Shown here piece by piece: positions 1-14,400 of a stretch of 60,000 nucleotides of DNA. Position 1 is the first letter of the stretch. Every line of letters starts with the position of its first letter. Location of the stretch: contig NC_092573.1 of assembly GCF_037975245.1 (NCBI RefSeq), positions 25,513,265 through 25,573,264 on the forward strand, in the 5' to 3' direction. A program made the position numbers and the translations under genes. Below the pieces are notes generated by a model that did no database searches, was not told the origin of the DNA, and saw only the letters and a list, made by a program, of their open reading frames with translations. The DNA comes from Apostichopus japonicus. Taxonomy: Eukaryota > Echinodermata > Holothuroidea > Aspidochirotida > Stichopodidae.

Positions 1-96
1 CTGCTATAAACTGGCCTAGCAGCTTAACCGCTATAAACTGTCTAATGCAACTGCACTGCTTTAATCTGTCTAATGCTGCTTCACAGCTATAAACTG

Positions 97-1946
97 CAGG
101 GTTCGTACACTTTTTTCACAACAAAATTCAAGCACTTTTCAAGCACCAAATTTATGTTTTCAAGCACATGCTTATCATTAACAATAGACATTCTGTGAGA
201 CAGAGGCATAAAACATATCTCATGCAATGTGTACGCTGGGTATATAAAGACATGATCAGTGTTGGATTTTCAGGTATTTGAGAAGGTTGTCCGTGGGACT
301 ACCAGTTTCAAAGATTTTCAAAGATTTTGGTAGTCCTGCAAAAAACTTGGTAGTCCTTCCAAATTTTCCACCAAAATTGTTCACAGCATGCATGTGTTTA
401 CGTGATATATCCGAATTGTAACGACGCTACATGTGCGCCGCATTCAAACAGTATTGTTTATGATATACAATATAAATCCTACCAACTAGAATGATAAATA
501 ATTTATCGTTCAGGTAGGTAGGATTTAGATTTTTTACTACTGTACAGCTCACATGCGTACGTCCAGCAATGCATTTTCACTCGGCCTATAGACTGTCCGT
601 GTCTGATCGACTGTTGTTACAACCAGGGTAGAAATTAAGATTTGGCTTTGGGGGCAATTTTGGAAAATGAAAAGTTAAAAACGACCCTCTTAATGAATTT
701 ACGAGGGGTTTTTTTTGTTAAGGTTTAGGGGTGCTCTTTTCTAAAATTCAATATGCTGTTTAAGGAAATGGTTGTAAGTATTTAATAGGATAAAGTAAGC
801 ACAATTACCCTCTTCCTAGTGCTGCGACCTTAAAGCAAATTCATTAAAATTTTAATCGCAAAAATTTGCGATCGTTTAGCAAATAACGTCAAGACACTAA
901 ATATATAACGAAAAACCAACAACCCATCAACTGAAATAGAAAACATGTAGAAACAGAAAACAACGTATGTGGATGAAATCACCACCAAATACGAAACCAT
1001 TACTGCTGAAAAGTAATCGAAGTTAAAACATTCAATCTATCGCCACAGCAACGGTGTACGTAAAATACAACATTCCCTCTTTAAGACATAGCACATACCA
1101 TCCAAACAACTGCCGATTGTCAGTAAATTGAAATTGTAAACAAAGCTGCGCATTTTTTTTTTTGCAAACCGATAGTTGTCTACATTGACTTAGTGTGGCT
1201 GTTAGGCTAACATGTGGTCGAAGGTTGCAGTATTTCACGGATACTTTAGTTCTAGCTAACTGCGTCACAATTTCAGCAAATAAAGAGATGCTTAGGCTAG
1301 ATTTTCCCGTTGACTATGTGTGGTGTTCGGCTACCATGCGCGCGACGATAGCAGCAAGGAAAGTGTGTAAACAAAGCTACGCAAAGTTTATTTGGGGGGC
1401 AAACCAAACCGATGGTTAGGCTACATTTCCCATTGACTTAGTGTGATTGTTAGGCTAAAATGTGGTCGAAGATTGAAGTTTTTCATGGATATTTTTATTC
1501 TTTATTTGCGACACAACTGAGCGAATAAACAGATGGCTAGGTTAGATTTCCATGTTGACTCAGTGTGAAGTTAGGCTACCATGTGGTCGAAGATTTGTGG
1601 GGATTTTTGGTTATTGTTGCTGGTACTGAAATTGCTTAGTGGAGGCCGTTATTTGCCAGTGACTGTGCGAGAAGTTTGCGGTGATTGTGCGCGACCCTCC
1701 CTCGTAATTTTTTTGACAACTAAGACATTCTTTTAAGTTTTTTGTTTGTCACAATTTGACTATTCCACGGTAATTATTGTGTAACAATTACATACAAAAT
1801 ATGTTTTGCATTAAGCATGTTAAATTTCAAGCACTTTTCAATGACATTTTCCAAAAATATAAGAAATCAAGTACTTTCAAGGCCTTGAAAACTGACCAAT
1901 CAAATTCAAGCATTTTCAAGGTTTTCAAGCACCCGTACGAACCCTG
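97..1946. mobile_element. 1,850-bp DNA-transposon-like insertion with 12-bp terminal inverted repeats
   Basis: Ends are CAGGGTTCGTAC (97-108) and its exact reverse complement (1935-1946). The 6-bp sequence AAACTG flanks both sides (91-96 and 1947-1952), and both flanks are the 28-bp minisatellite, so the element interrupts it. Both ends carry the motif TTCAAGCAC nearby. No transposase reading frame is seen, so it is non-autonomous. The ends suggest a hAT-like family, but hAT usually makes 8-bp duplications and the superfamily is unresolved. Confidence 0.75.
1180..1600. repeat. Diverged tandem repeat of about 124 bp inside the inserted element
   Basis: The block TTGACTNNGTGTG followed by GGCTAnnATG and GGTCGAAG recurs near 1,185, 1,309 (most altered), 1,434 and 1,556, a spacing of about 122-125 bp. 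The copies are heavily diverged, so the element has been present for a while. Confidence 0.65.
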
Positions 1947-1952
1947 AAACTG

Positions 1953-2140
1953 GCTGTTGCAACTGCACTTTTATAAACTGGCCAATGCAGCTTCACTGCT
2001 ATAAACTGGCCTAGCAGCTTAACCGCTATAAACTGGCTAATGCAACTGCACTGCTTTAATCTGTCTAATGCTGCTCCACTGCTATAAACTGGCCAATGCA
2101 GCTTCACTGCTATAAACTGGCCAATGCTCCTTCACTAGGA
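1953..2140. repeat. 28-bp intronic minisatellite, block 2 (block 1 is 1-96)
   Basis: Tandem units of CTATAAACTGGCCAATGCAG type, 28 bp each, in the intron after H30. This block and 1-96 were one block before the 1,850-bp element inserted. Confidence 0.9.
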
Positions 2141-2245
2141 TCAGAAATTAACAAAATGAATCAAGCTAAATTGAAATGTAAATTACAACAGATTTCAGCT
2201 GCTTCTGAGAGACCAAACTTCTTCTAGGGGAAAAGAGACAATTAC

Positions 2246-2497
2246 CAGATGTTGTTACAATCACATCAAACACACAAACAGCAGTGTTTCCAAATCCATC
2301 TGTGAATGTGTATCTGATGGTTGTAGTTCCTATTGTGAATAAAGATCCAGACTGGAAGTTGACATCTGTATTGATGATTCCTGAAGCATCTGTTGCTGTG
2401 GGTGTAACCCAGGTGACTACAACACGACTAGTACCGGAGGGTGCTGTCTGTCTGATGGGCTGATTGGGACAGTTGCTCACAGTTGGTGGAGTGTTGT
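2246..2497 (-). CDS. HYR exon H30 (last exon in the window)
   Basis: 84 codons, GTAATT donor. QSGSLFTIG and VVTTSG. It ends in phase 1 with no stop codon, so at least one more exon must lie left of position 1. The downstream intron contains minisatellite and the inserted element at 97-1946. Confidence 0.92.
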
Positions 2498-5400
2498 CTA
2501 ATACACATTGAGGAAAATTTGAATATTTCAATTTAGTGAAAGGGATGCAATCATTAATTAGAGTGGTTGGTCACCTCTAACTTCTACAGCAAAATATTTT
2601 TTGGCATCAGATAAAATGATGGAACAACATTAAAGCCTATGACAGGAATGAAATTTTTTTCCACTTTAAGAATTGGGAAACAGAACCAACTAAGCGTGAT
2701 AAGGATGATTTACATTGTAGATACTAGTAAAAGATCGATCAACCAAAAAATCACAAGCAAAACAATTCACATTCAAAATTGCAGCATGCTTTATGTACCA
2801 GTTACACACACATATACACATCAAATTTGGCATCACCCAGTACCCTAAGACTGCTCAAACCTGGAACAATTGAAAATGATGTGTCCATCAAAAGAAATAT
2901 GAATGATACACAGGCCTATTAAACTGAAACAAGGTTTCTTCTGAAGGTTTCTAGCTACCGATATATCCATCAGCCAATTGAGTTTTATAGTCTTGTAAAT
3001 TTCATAATTTTTTTCAAATTAAAAATGTTCTGCTTTTTAATTGACATGTCCATCTGCAATTTAACTGTAATCATTCAAGAATCCACTACACTTTTAAATG
3101 AAAATATGAGTAAACAAGCTGTACGGCTATAAACTGGCCAATGCAGTTTCACTGCTATAAACTGGCCAATGCAACTGCACTGCTTTAATCTGTCTTATGC
3201 TGCTTCACTGCTATAAACTGGTCAATACAGCTTTCACTGCTATACAATGTCTAATGCAACTGCACTGCTTTAATCTGTCTAATGCTGCTTCACTGCTATA
3301 AACTGGCTATTGCAACTGCACTGCTATAAACTGGCCAATGCAGCTTCACTTCTATAAACTGGCTAATTGCTGATTCACTGCTATAAACTGGCTAATGCAA
3401 CTGCACTGCTTTAATCTGTCTAATGCTGCTTCGCTGCTATAAACTGGCTGTTGCAACTGCACTGCTATAAACTGGCCAATGCTGATTCACTGCTACACAC
3501 TGGCAATGCAACTGCACTGCTTTAATCTGTCTTACGCTGATTCACTGCTATAAACTGGCTAATTGCTGATTCACTGCTATAAACTGGCTAATGCAACTTC
3601 ACTGCTTTAATCTGTCTAATGCTGCTTCACTGCTATAAAATGGCCAATGTAGCTTCACTGCTATAAACTGTCTAATGCTGCTTCACTGCTATAAAATGGC
3701 CAATGTAGCTTCACTGCTATAAACTGGCCAATGCTCCTTCATAGGATCAGAAATAAACAAAATAAATCAAGCTAAATTGAAATGTAAATTACAACAGATT
3801 TCAGCTGCTTCTAAGAGACCAAACTTCTGCTAGGAGACAATTACCAGATGTTGCTACAATCACATCAAACACACATACAGCAGTGTTTCCAAATCCATCT
3901 GTGAATGTGTATCTAATGGTTGTAGTTCCTATTGTGAAGAAAGATCCAGACTGGAAGTTGACATCTGTATTGATGATTCCTGAAGCATCTGTTGCTGTGG
4001 GTGTAACCCAGGTGACTACAACACGACTAGTACCGGAGGGTGCTGTCTGTCTGATGGGCTGATTGGGACAGTTGCTCACAGTTGGTGGAGTGTTGTCTAA
4101 TACACATTGAGGAAAATTTGAATATTTCAATTTAGTGAAAGGGATACAATCATTAATTATAGTGGTTGGTCACCTCTAACTTCTACAGCAAAATATTTTT
4201 TGGCATCAGATAAAATGATGGAACAACATTAAAGCCTATGACAGGAATGAAATTTTTTTCCACTTTAAGAATTGGGATACAGAACCAACTAAGCGTGATG
4301 AATAAGGATGATTTACATTGTAGATACTAGTAAAAGATCTATCAAAAAATCACAAGCAAAACAATTCACATTCAAAATTGCAGCATGCTATAAGTACCAG
4401 TTACACACACATATACACATCAAATTTGGCATCACCCAGTACCCTAAGACTGCTCAAACTTGGAACAATTGAAAGTGATGTGTCCATCAAAAGAAATATG
4501 AATGATACACAGGCCTATTAAACTGAAACAAGGTTTCTTCCGAAGTTTCTAGCTACGGATATATCCATCAGCCAAATGAGTTTTATAGTCTTGTAAATTT
4601 CATATAACTTTATAAATTAAAAATGTTCTGCTTTATAATTGACATGTCCATCTGCAATTTAACTATAATCATTAAAGAATCCACTACAATTTTAAATGAA
4701 AATATGAGTAAACAAGCTGCACTGCTATAAACTAGCTAATGCTGCTTCACTGCTATAAACTGGCCAATGCAGCTTCACTGCTATTAACTGGCCAATGCAG
4801 TTTCACTGCTACACACTGGCTAATGCAACTGCACTGCTATAAACTGGCTAATGCTGCTTCACTGCTATAAACTGGCCAATGCAGCTTCACTGCTATAAAC
4901 TGGCTGTTGCAGCTTCACTGCTATACACTGGCTAATGCAACTGCACTGCTTTAATCTGTCTAATGCTGCTTCACTGCTATACACTGGCCAATGCAGCTTC
5001 ACTGCTATAATCTGTCTAATGCTGCTTCACTGCTATAAACTGGCTGTTGCAACTGCACTGCTATAAACTGGCCAATGCAGCTTCACTGCTATAAACTGGC
5101 TAATGCTGCTTCACTGCTATAAACTGGCCAAGCAGCTTCACTGCTATAAACTGGCTAATGCAACTGCACTGCTTTAATCTGTCTGATGCTGCTGCACTGC
5201 TATAAACTGGCCAATGCTGCTTCACTGCTATAAACTGGCCAATGCAGCTTCACTGCTACACACTGGCTAATGCAACTGCACTGCTTTAATCTGTCTAATG
5301 CTGCTTCACTGCTATAAACTGGCCAATGCTGCTTCACTGCTATAAACTGGCCAATGCAGCTTCACTGCTATAAACTGGCTAATGCAACTGCACTGATTTA

Positions 5401-8400
5401 ATCTGTCTAATGCTGCTCCAGTGCTATAAACTGGCCAATGCAGCTTCACTGCTATAAACTGGCTAATGCAACTGCACTGCTTTAATCTGTCTATTGCTGC
5501 TTCACTGCTATAAACTGGCCAATGCTGCTTCACTGCAATAAACTGGCTAATGCAGCTTCACTGCTATAAACTGGCCAATGCTCCTTCACTAGGATCAGAA
5601 ATTAGCAAAATAAATCAAGCTAAATTGAAATGTAAATTACAACAGAATTCAGCTGCTTCTGAGAGACCAAACTTCTGCTAGGGGAAAAGAGATAATTACC
5701 AGATGTTGCTACAATCACATCAAACACACATACAGCAGTGTTTCCAAATCCATCTGTGAATGTGTATCTAATGGTTGTAGTTCCTGTAGTGAATAAAGAT
5801 CCAGACTGGAAGTTGACATCTGTATTGATGATTCCTGAAGCATCTGTTGCTGTGGGTGTTACCCAGGTGACTACAACACGACTAGTACCGGAGGGAGCTG
5901 TCTGTCTGATGGGCTGATTGGGACAGTTGCTCACAGTTGGTGGAGTGTTGTCTAATACACATTGAGGAAAATTTGAAAATTTCAATTTAGTGAAAGGGAT
6001 GCAATCATTAATTAGAATGGTTGGTCACCTCTAACTTCTACAGCACACTATTTTTTGGCATCAGATAAAATGATGGAACAACATTAAAGCCTATGACAGG
6101 AATGAAATTTTTTTCCACTTTAAGAATTGGGATACAGAACCAACTAAGCGTGATGAATAAGGATGATTTACATTGTAGATACTAGTAAAAGATCTATCAA
6201 AAAATCACAAGCAAAACAATTCACATTCAAAATTGCAGCATGCTATAAGTACCAGTTACACACACATATACACATCAAATATGGCATCACCCAGTACCCT
6301 AAGACTGCTCAAACTTGGAACAATTGAAAGTGATGTGTCCATCAAAAGAAATATGAATGATACACAGGCCTATTAAACTGAAACAAGGTTTCTTCTCGAA
6401 GTTTCTAGCTACGGATATATCCATCAGCCAATTGAGTTTTATAGTCTTGTAAATTTCATATAACTTTATAAATTAAAAATGTTCTGCTTTATAATTGACA
6501 TGTCCATCTGCAATTTAACTATAATCATTAAAGAATCCACTACACTTTTAAATGAAAATATGAGTAAACAAGCTGCACTGCTATAAACTGGCTAATGCTG
6601 CTTCACTGCTATAAACTGGCCAATGCAGCTTCACTGCTACACACTGGCCAATGCAGTTTCACTGCTACACACTGGCTAATGCAACTGCACTGCTATAAAC
6701 TGGCTAATGCTGCTTCACTGCTATAAACTGGCCAATGCAGCTTCACTGCTATACACTGGCTAATGCAACTGCACTGCTTTAATCTGTCTAATGCTGCTTC
6801 ACTGCTATACACTGGCCAATGCAGCTTCACTGCTATAATCTGTCTAATGCTGCTTCACTGCTATAAACTGGTGGTTGCAACTGCACTGCTATAAACTGGC
6901 CAATGCAGCTTCACTGCTATAAACTGGCTAATGCTGCTTCACTGCTATAAACTGGCCAAGCAGCTTCACTGCTATAAACTGGCTAATGCAACTGCACTGC
7001 TTAAATCTGTCTAATGCTGCTTCGCTGCTATAAACTGGCTGTTGCAACTGCACTGCTATAAACTGGCCAATGCAACTGCACTGCTTTAATCTGTCTAATG
7101 CTGCTTCACTGCTATAAACTGGCCAATGCTGCTTCACTGCTATAAACTGACCAATGATGATTCACTGCTATAAACTGGCCAATGCTCCTTCATAGGATCA
7201 GAAATAAACAAAATAAATCAAGCTAAATTGAAATGTAAATTACAATAAATTTCAGCTGCTTATGAGAGACCAAACTTCTTCTAGGGGAAAAGAGACAATT
7301 ACCAGATGTTGCTACAATCACATCAAACACACATACAGCAGTGTTTCCAAATCCATCTGTGAATGTGTATCTAATGGTTGTAGTTCCTGTAGTGAATACA
7401 GATCCAGACTGGAAGTTGACATCTGTATTGATGATTCCTGAAGCATCTGTTGCTGTGGGTGTTACCCAGGTGACTACAACACGACTAGTACCGGAGGGAG
7501 CTGTCTGTCTGATGGGCTGATTGGGACAGTTGCTCACAGTTGGTGGAGTGTTGTCTAATACACATTGAGGAAAATTTGAATATTTCAATTTAGTGAAAGG
7601 GATGCAATATAAACTGGTCAATGCAGCTTCACTGCTATACAATGTCTAATGCAACTGCACTGCTTTAATCTGTCTGATGCTGCTTCACTGCTATAAAGTG
7701 GCTGTTGCAACTGCACTGCTATAAACTGGCAATTGCAGTTTCACTGCTATAGACTGGCTAATGCTGCTTTACTGCTATAAACTGGCCTAGCAGCTTCACT
7801 GCTATAAACTGGTTAATGCAACTGCACTGATTTAATCTGTCTAATGCTGCTCCACTGCTATAAACTGGCCAATGTAGCTTCACTGCTACACACTGGCTAA
7901 TGCAACTGCACTGCTTTAATCTGTCTAACGCTGCTTCACTGCTATAAACTGGCCAATGCAGCTTCACTGCTATAAACTGGCTGTTGCAGCTTCACTGCTA
8001 TAAACTGGCGAATGCTGCTTCACTGCTATAAACTGGCCAATGCAGCTTCACTGCTATAAACTGGCTAATGCAACTGCACTGCTTTAATCTGTCTAATGCT
8101 GCTCCAGTGCTATAAACTGGCCAATGCAGCTTCACTGCTATAAACTGGCTAATGCAACTGCACTGCTTTAATCTGTCTATTGCTGCTTTACTGCTATAAA
8201 CTGGCCAATGCTGCTTCACTGCTATAAACTGACCAATGATGATTCACTGCTATAAACTGGCCAATGCTCCTTCATAGGATCAGAAATAAACAAAATAAAT
8301 CAAGCTAAATTGAAATGTAAATTACAATAAATTTCAGCTGCTTCTGAGAGACCAAACTTCTGCTAGGGGAAAAGAGACAATTACCAGATGTTGTTACAAT

Positions 8401-11400
8401 CACATCAAACACACATACAGCAGTGTTTCCAAATCCATCTGTGAATGTGTATCTAATGGTTGTAGTTCCTGTAGTGAATACAGATCCAGACTGGAAGTTG
8501 ACATCTGTATTGATGATTCCTGAAGCATCTGTTGCTGTGGGTGTTACCCAGGTGACTACAACACGACTAGTACCGGTGGGAGCTGTCTGTCTGATGGGCT
8601 GATTGGGACAGTTGCTCACAGTTGGTGGAGTGTTGTCTAATACATATTGAGGAAAATTTGAATATTTCAATTTAGTGAAAGGGATGCAATAATTAATTAG
8701 AGTGGTTGGTCACCTCTAACTTCTACAGCAAACTATTTTTTGGCATCAGATAAAATGATGGAACAAACATTAAAGCCTATGACAGGAATGAAATTTTTTT
8801 CCACTTTAAGAATTGGGATACAGAACCAACTAAGCGTGATGAATAAGGGTGATTTACATTGTAGATACTAGTAAAAGATATATCAACCAAAAAATCACAA
8901 GCAAAACAATTCACATTCAAAATTGCAGCATGCTATATGTACCAGTTACAGACACATATACACATCAAATTTGGCATAACCCTGTACCCTAAGACTGCTC
9001 AACCTGAAACAATTGAAAATGATGTGTCCATCAAAAGAAATATGAATGATACACAGGCCTATTAAACTGAAACGAGGTTTCTTCTCCAGGTGACTAGCTA
9101 CGGATATATCCATCAGGTAATTGAGTTTTATAGACTTGTAAATTTCATATTTTTTTTCAAATTAAAAATGTTCTGCTTTATAATTGACATGTCCAACTGC
9201 AATTTAACTGTAATCATTCAAGAATCCACTACACTTTTAAATGAAAATATGAGTAAACAAGCTGTACTGCTATAAACTGGCCAATGCAGTTTCACTGCTA
9301 TAAACTGGCCAATGCAACTGCACTGCTTTAATCTGTCTGATGCTGCTCCACTGCTATAAACTGGCTAATGTAGCTTCACTGCTACACACTGGCTAATGCA
9401 ACTGCACTGCTATAAACTGGTCAATGCTGCTTCACTGCTATAAACTGGCTATTGCAACTGCACTGCTATAAACTGGCCAATGCAGCTTCACTGCTATAAA
9501 CTGGCCAATGCAGCTTCACTGCTATAAACTGGCTAATGCAACTGCATTGCTTTAATCTGTCTAATGCTGCTTCACTGCTATAAACTGGCCAATGCAGCTT
9601 CACCGCTATAAACTGGCCAATGCAGCATCGCTGCTATAAACTGGCCAATGCAGCTTCACTGCTATAAACTGGCTATTGCAACTGCATTGCTTTAATCTGT
9701 CTAATGCTGCTTCACTGCTATAAACTGGCCAATGCAGCTTCACTGCTATAAACTGGCCAATGCAGCTTCGCTGCTATAAACTGGCTAATGCAACTGCACT
9801 GATTTAATCTTTCTAATGCTGCTTCACTGCTATAAACTGGCTATTGCAACTGCACTGCTATAAACTGGCCAATGCAGCTTCACTGCTATAAACTGGCCAA
9901 TGCAGCTTCACTGCTATAAACTGGCTAATGCAACTGCATTGCTTTAATCCGTCTAATGCTGCTTCACTGCTATAAACTGGCCAATGCAGCTTCACTGCTA
10001 TAAACTGGCCAATGCAGCTTCGCTGCTATAAACTGGCTAATGCAACTGCACTGATTTAATCTGTCTAATGCTGCTCCACTGCTATAAACTGGCCAATGTA
10101 GCTTCACTGCTACACACTGGCTAATGCAACTGCACTGCTATAAACTGGTCAATGCAGCTTTCACTGCTATACAATGTCTAATGCAACTGTACTCCTTTAA
10201 TCTGTCTCATGCTGCTTCACTGCTATAAACTGGCTATTGCAACTGCAATGCTATAAACTGGCCAATTCAGCTTCACTCCTATAAACTGGCTATTGCAACT
10301 GCACTGCTATAAACTGGCCAATGCAGCTTCCCTGCTATAAACTGACTAAAGCTGCTATAAACTGGCTAATGCAACTGTACTGCTATTAACTGGCTCATGC
10401 ACCTGCACTTCTCCTTATCTGTCTAATGCTGCTTCACTGCTATAAACTGGCCAATGCAACTGCACTGCTTTAATCTGTCTAATGCTGCTTCACTTTTATA
10501 AACTGGCTAATGTAGCTTCACTGCTACACACTGGCTAATGCAACTGCACTGCTATAAACTGGTCAATGCAGCTTTCACTGCTATACAATGTCTAATGCAA
10601 CTGCACTGCTTAATCTTTCTAATGCTGCTTCACTGCTATAAACTGGCTATTGCAACTGCACTGCTATAAACTGGTCAATGAAGCTTCACTGCTATAAACT
10701 GGCCAATGCAGCTTCACTGCTATAAACTGGCTAATGCAACTGCACTGCTTTAATCTGTCTATTGCTGCTTTACTGCTATAAACTGGCCAATGCTGCTTCA
10801 CTGCTATAAACTGACCAATGATGATTCACTGCTATAAACTGGCCAATGCTCCTTCATAGGATCAGAAATAAACAAAATAAATCAAGCTAAATTGAAATGT
10901 AAATTACAATAAATTTCAGCTGCTTCTGAGAGACCAAACTTCTGCTAGGGGAAAAGAGACAATTACCAGATGTTGTTACAATCACATCAAACACACATAC
11001 AGCAGTGTTTCCAAATCCATCTGTGAATGTGTATCTAATGGTTGTAGTTCCTGTAGTGAATACAGATCCAGACTGGAAGTTGACATCTGTATTGATGATT
11101 CCTGAAGCATCTGTTGCTGTGGGTGTTACCCAGGTGACTACAACACGACTAGTACCGGTGGGAGCTGTCTGTCTGATGGGCTGATTGGGACAGTTGCTCA
11201 CAGTTGGTGGAGTGTTGTCTAATACATATTGAGGAAAATTTGAATATTTCAATTTAGTGAAAGGGATGCAATAATTAATTAGAGTGGTTGGTCACCTCTA
11301 ACTTCTACAGCAAACTATTTTTTGGCATCAGATAAAATGATGGAACAAACATTAAAGCCTATGACAGGAATGAAATTTTTTTCCACTTTAAGAATTGGGA

Positions 11401-14400
11401 TACAGAACCAACTAAGCGTGATGAATAAGGGTGATTTACATTGTAGATACTAGTAAAAGATATATCAACCAAAAAATCACAAGCAAAACAATTCACATTC
11501 AAAATTGCAGCATGCTATATGTACCAGTTACAGACACATATACACATCAAATTTGGCATAACCCTGTACCCTAAGACTGCTCAACCTGAAACAATTGAAA
11601 ATGATGTGTCCATCAAAAGAAATATGAATGATACACAGGCCTATTAAACTGAAACGAGGTTTCTTCTCCAGGTGACTAGCTACGGATATATCCATCAGGT
11701 AATTGAGTTTTATAGACTTGTAAATTTCATATTTTTTTTCAAATTAAAAATGTTCTGCTTTATAATTGACATGTCCAACTGCAATTTAACTGTAATCATT
11801 CAAGAATCCACTACACTTTTAAATGAAAATATGAGTAAACAAGCTGTACTGCTATAAACTGGCCAATGCAGTTTCACTGCTATAAACTGGCCAATGCAAC
11901 TGCACTGCTTTAATCTGTCTGATGCTGCTCCACTGCTATAAACTGGCTAATGTAGCTTCACTGCTACACACTGGCTAATGCAACTGCACTGCTATAAACT
12001 GGTCAATGCTGCTTCACTGCTATAAACTGGCTATTGCAACTGCACTGCTATAAACTGGCCAATGCAGCTTCACTGCTATAAACTGGCCAATGCAGCTTCA
12101 CTGCTATAAACTGGCTAATGCAACTGCATTGCTTTAATCTGTCTAATGCTGCTTCACTGCTATAAACTGGCCAATGCAGCTTCACCGCTATAAACTGGCC
12201 AATGCAGCATCGCTGCTATAAACTGGCCAATGCAGCTTCACTGCTATAAACTGGCTATTGCGACTGCATTGCTTTAATCTGTCTAATGCTGCTTCACTGC
12301 TATAAACTGGCCAATGCAGCTTCACTGCTATAAACTGGCCAATGCAGCTTCGCTGCTATAAACTGGCTAATGCAACTGCACTGATTTAATCTTTCTAATG
12401 CTGCTTCACTGCTATAAACTGGCTATTGCAACTGCACTGCTATAAACTGGCCAATGCAGCTTCACTGCTATAAACTGGCCAATGCAGCTTCACTGCTATA
12501 AACTGGCTAATGCAACTGCATTGCTTTAATCCGTCTAATGCTGCTTCACTGCTATAAACTGGCCAATGCAGCTTCACTGCTATAAACTGGCCAATGCAGC
12601 TTCGCTGCTATAAACTGGCTAATGCAACTGCACTGATTTAATCTGTCTAATGCTGCTCCACTGCTATAAACTGGCCAATGTAGCTTCACTGCTACACACT
12701 GGCTAATGCAACTGCACTGCTATAAACTGGTCAATGCAGCTTTCACTGCTATACAATGTCTAATGCAACTGTACTCCTTTAATCTGTCTCATGCTGCTTC
12801 ACTGCTATAAACTGGCTATTGCAACTGCAATGCTATAAACTGGCCAATTCAGCTTCACTCCTATAAACTGGCTATTGCAACTGCACTGCTATAAACTGGC
12901 CAATGCAGCTTCCCTGCTATAAACTGACTAAAGCTGCTATAAACTGGCTAATGCAACTGTACTGCTATTAACTGGCTCATGCACCTGCACTTCTCCTTAT
13001 CTGTCTAATGCTGCTTCACTGCTATAAACTGGCCAATGCAACTGCACTGCTTTAATCTGTCTAATGCTGCTTCACTTTTATAAACTGGCTAATGTAGCTT
13101 CACTGCTACACACTGGCTAATGCAACTGCACTGCTATAAACTGGTCAATGCAGCTTTCACTGCTATACAATGTCTAATGCAACTGCACTGCTTAATCTTT
13201 CTAATGCTGCTTCACTGCTATAAACTGGCTATTGCAACTGCACTGCTATAAACTGGTCAATGAAGCTTCACTGCTATAAACTGGCCAATGCAGCTTCCCT
13301 GCTATAAACTGGCTAATGCAACTGCATTGCTTTAATCTGTCTAATGCTGCTTCACTGCTATAAACTGGCCAATGCAGCTTCACTGCTACACACTGGCTAA
13401 TGCAACTGCACTGCTTAAATCTGTCTAATGCTGCTTCGCTGCTATAAACTGGCTGTTGCAACTGCACTGCTATAAACTGGCCAATGCAGTTTCACTGCTA
13501 CACACTGGCTAATGCAACTGCACTGCTTTAATCTGTCTAATGCAGCTTCACTGCTAAAACTGGCCAATGCAGCTTCACTGCTATAAACTGGCCAATGCTC
13601 CTTCACTAGGATCAGAAATTAACAAAATGAATCAAGCTAAATTGAAATGTAAATTACAACAGATTTCAGCTGCTTCTGAGAGACCAAACTTCTGCTAGGG
13701 GGAAAGAGACAATTACCAGATGTTGCTACAATCACATCAAACACACATACAGCAGTGTTTCCAAATCCATCTGTGAATGTGTATCTAATGGTTGTAGTTC
13801 CTGTAGTGAATACAGATCCAGACTGGAAGTTGACATCTGTATTGATGATTCCTGAAGCATCTGTTGCTGTGGGTGTTACCCAGGTGACTACAACACGACT
13901 AGTACCGGTGGGAGCTGTCTGTCTGATGGGCTGAATGGGACAGTTGCTCACAGTTGGTGGAGTGTTGTCTAATACATATTGAGGAAAATTTGAATATTTC
14001 AATTTAGTGAAAGGGATGCAATATAAACTGGTCAATGCAGCTTCACTGCTATACAATGTCTAATGCAACTGCACTGCTTTAATCTGTCTAATGCTGCTTC
14101 ACTGCTATAAACTGGCTGTTGCAACTGCACTGCTATAAACTGGCCAATGCAGCTTCACTGCTATAAACTGGCTAATGCTGCTTCACTGCTATAAACTGGC
14201 CAATGCAGCTTCACTGCTATAAACTGGCTAATGCAACTGCATTGATTTAATCTGTCTAATGCTGCTCCACTGCTATAAACTGGCCAATGCAGCTTCACTG
14301 CTACACACTGGCTAATGCAACTGCACTGCTTAAATCTGTCTAATGCTGCTTCGCTGCTATAAACTGGCTGTTGCAACTGCACTGCTATAAACTGGCCAAT

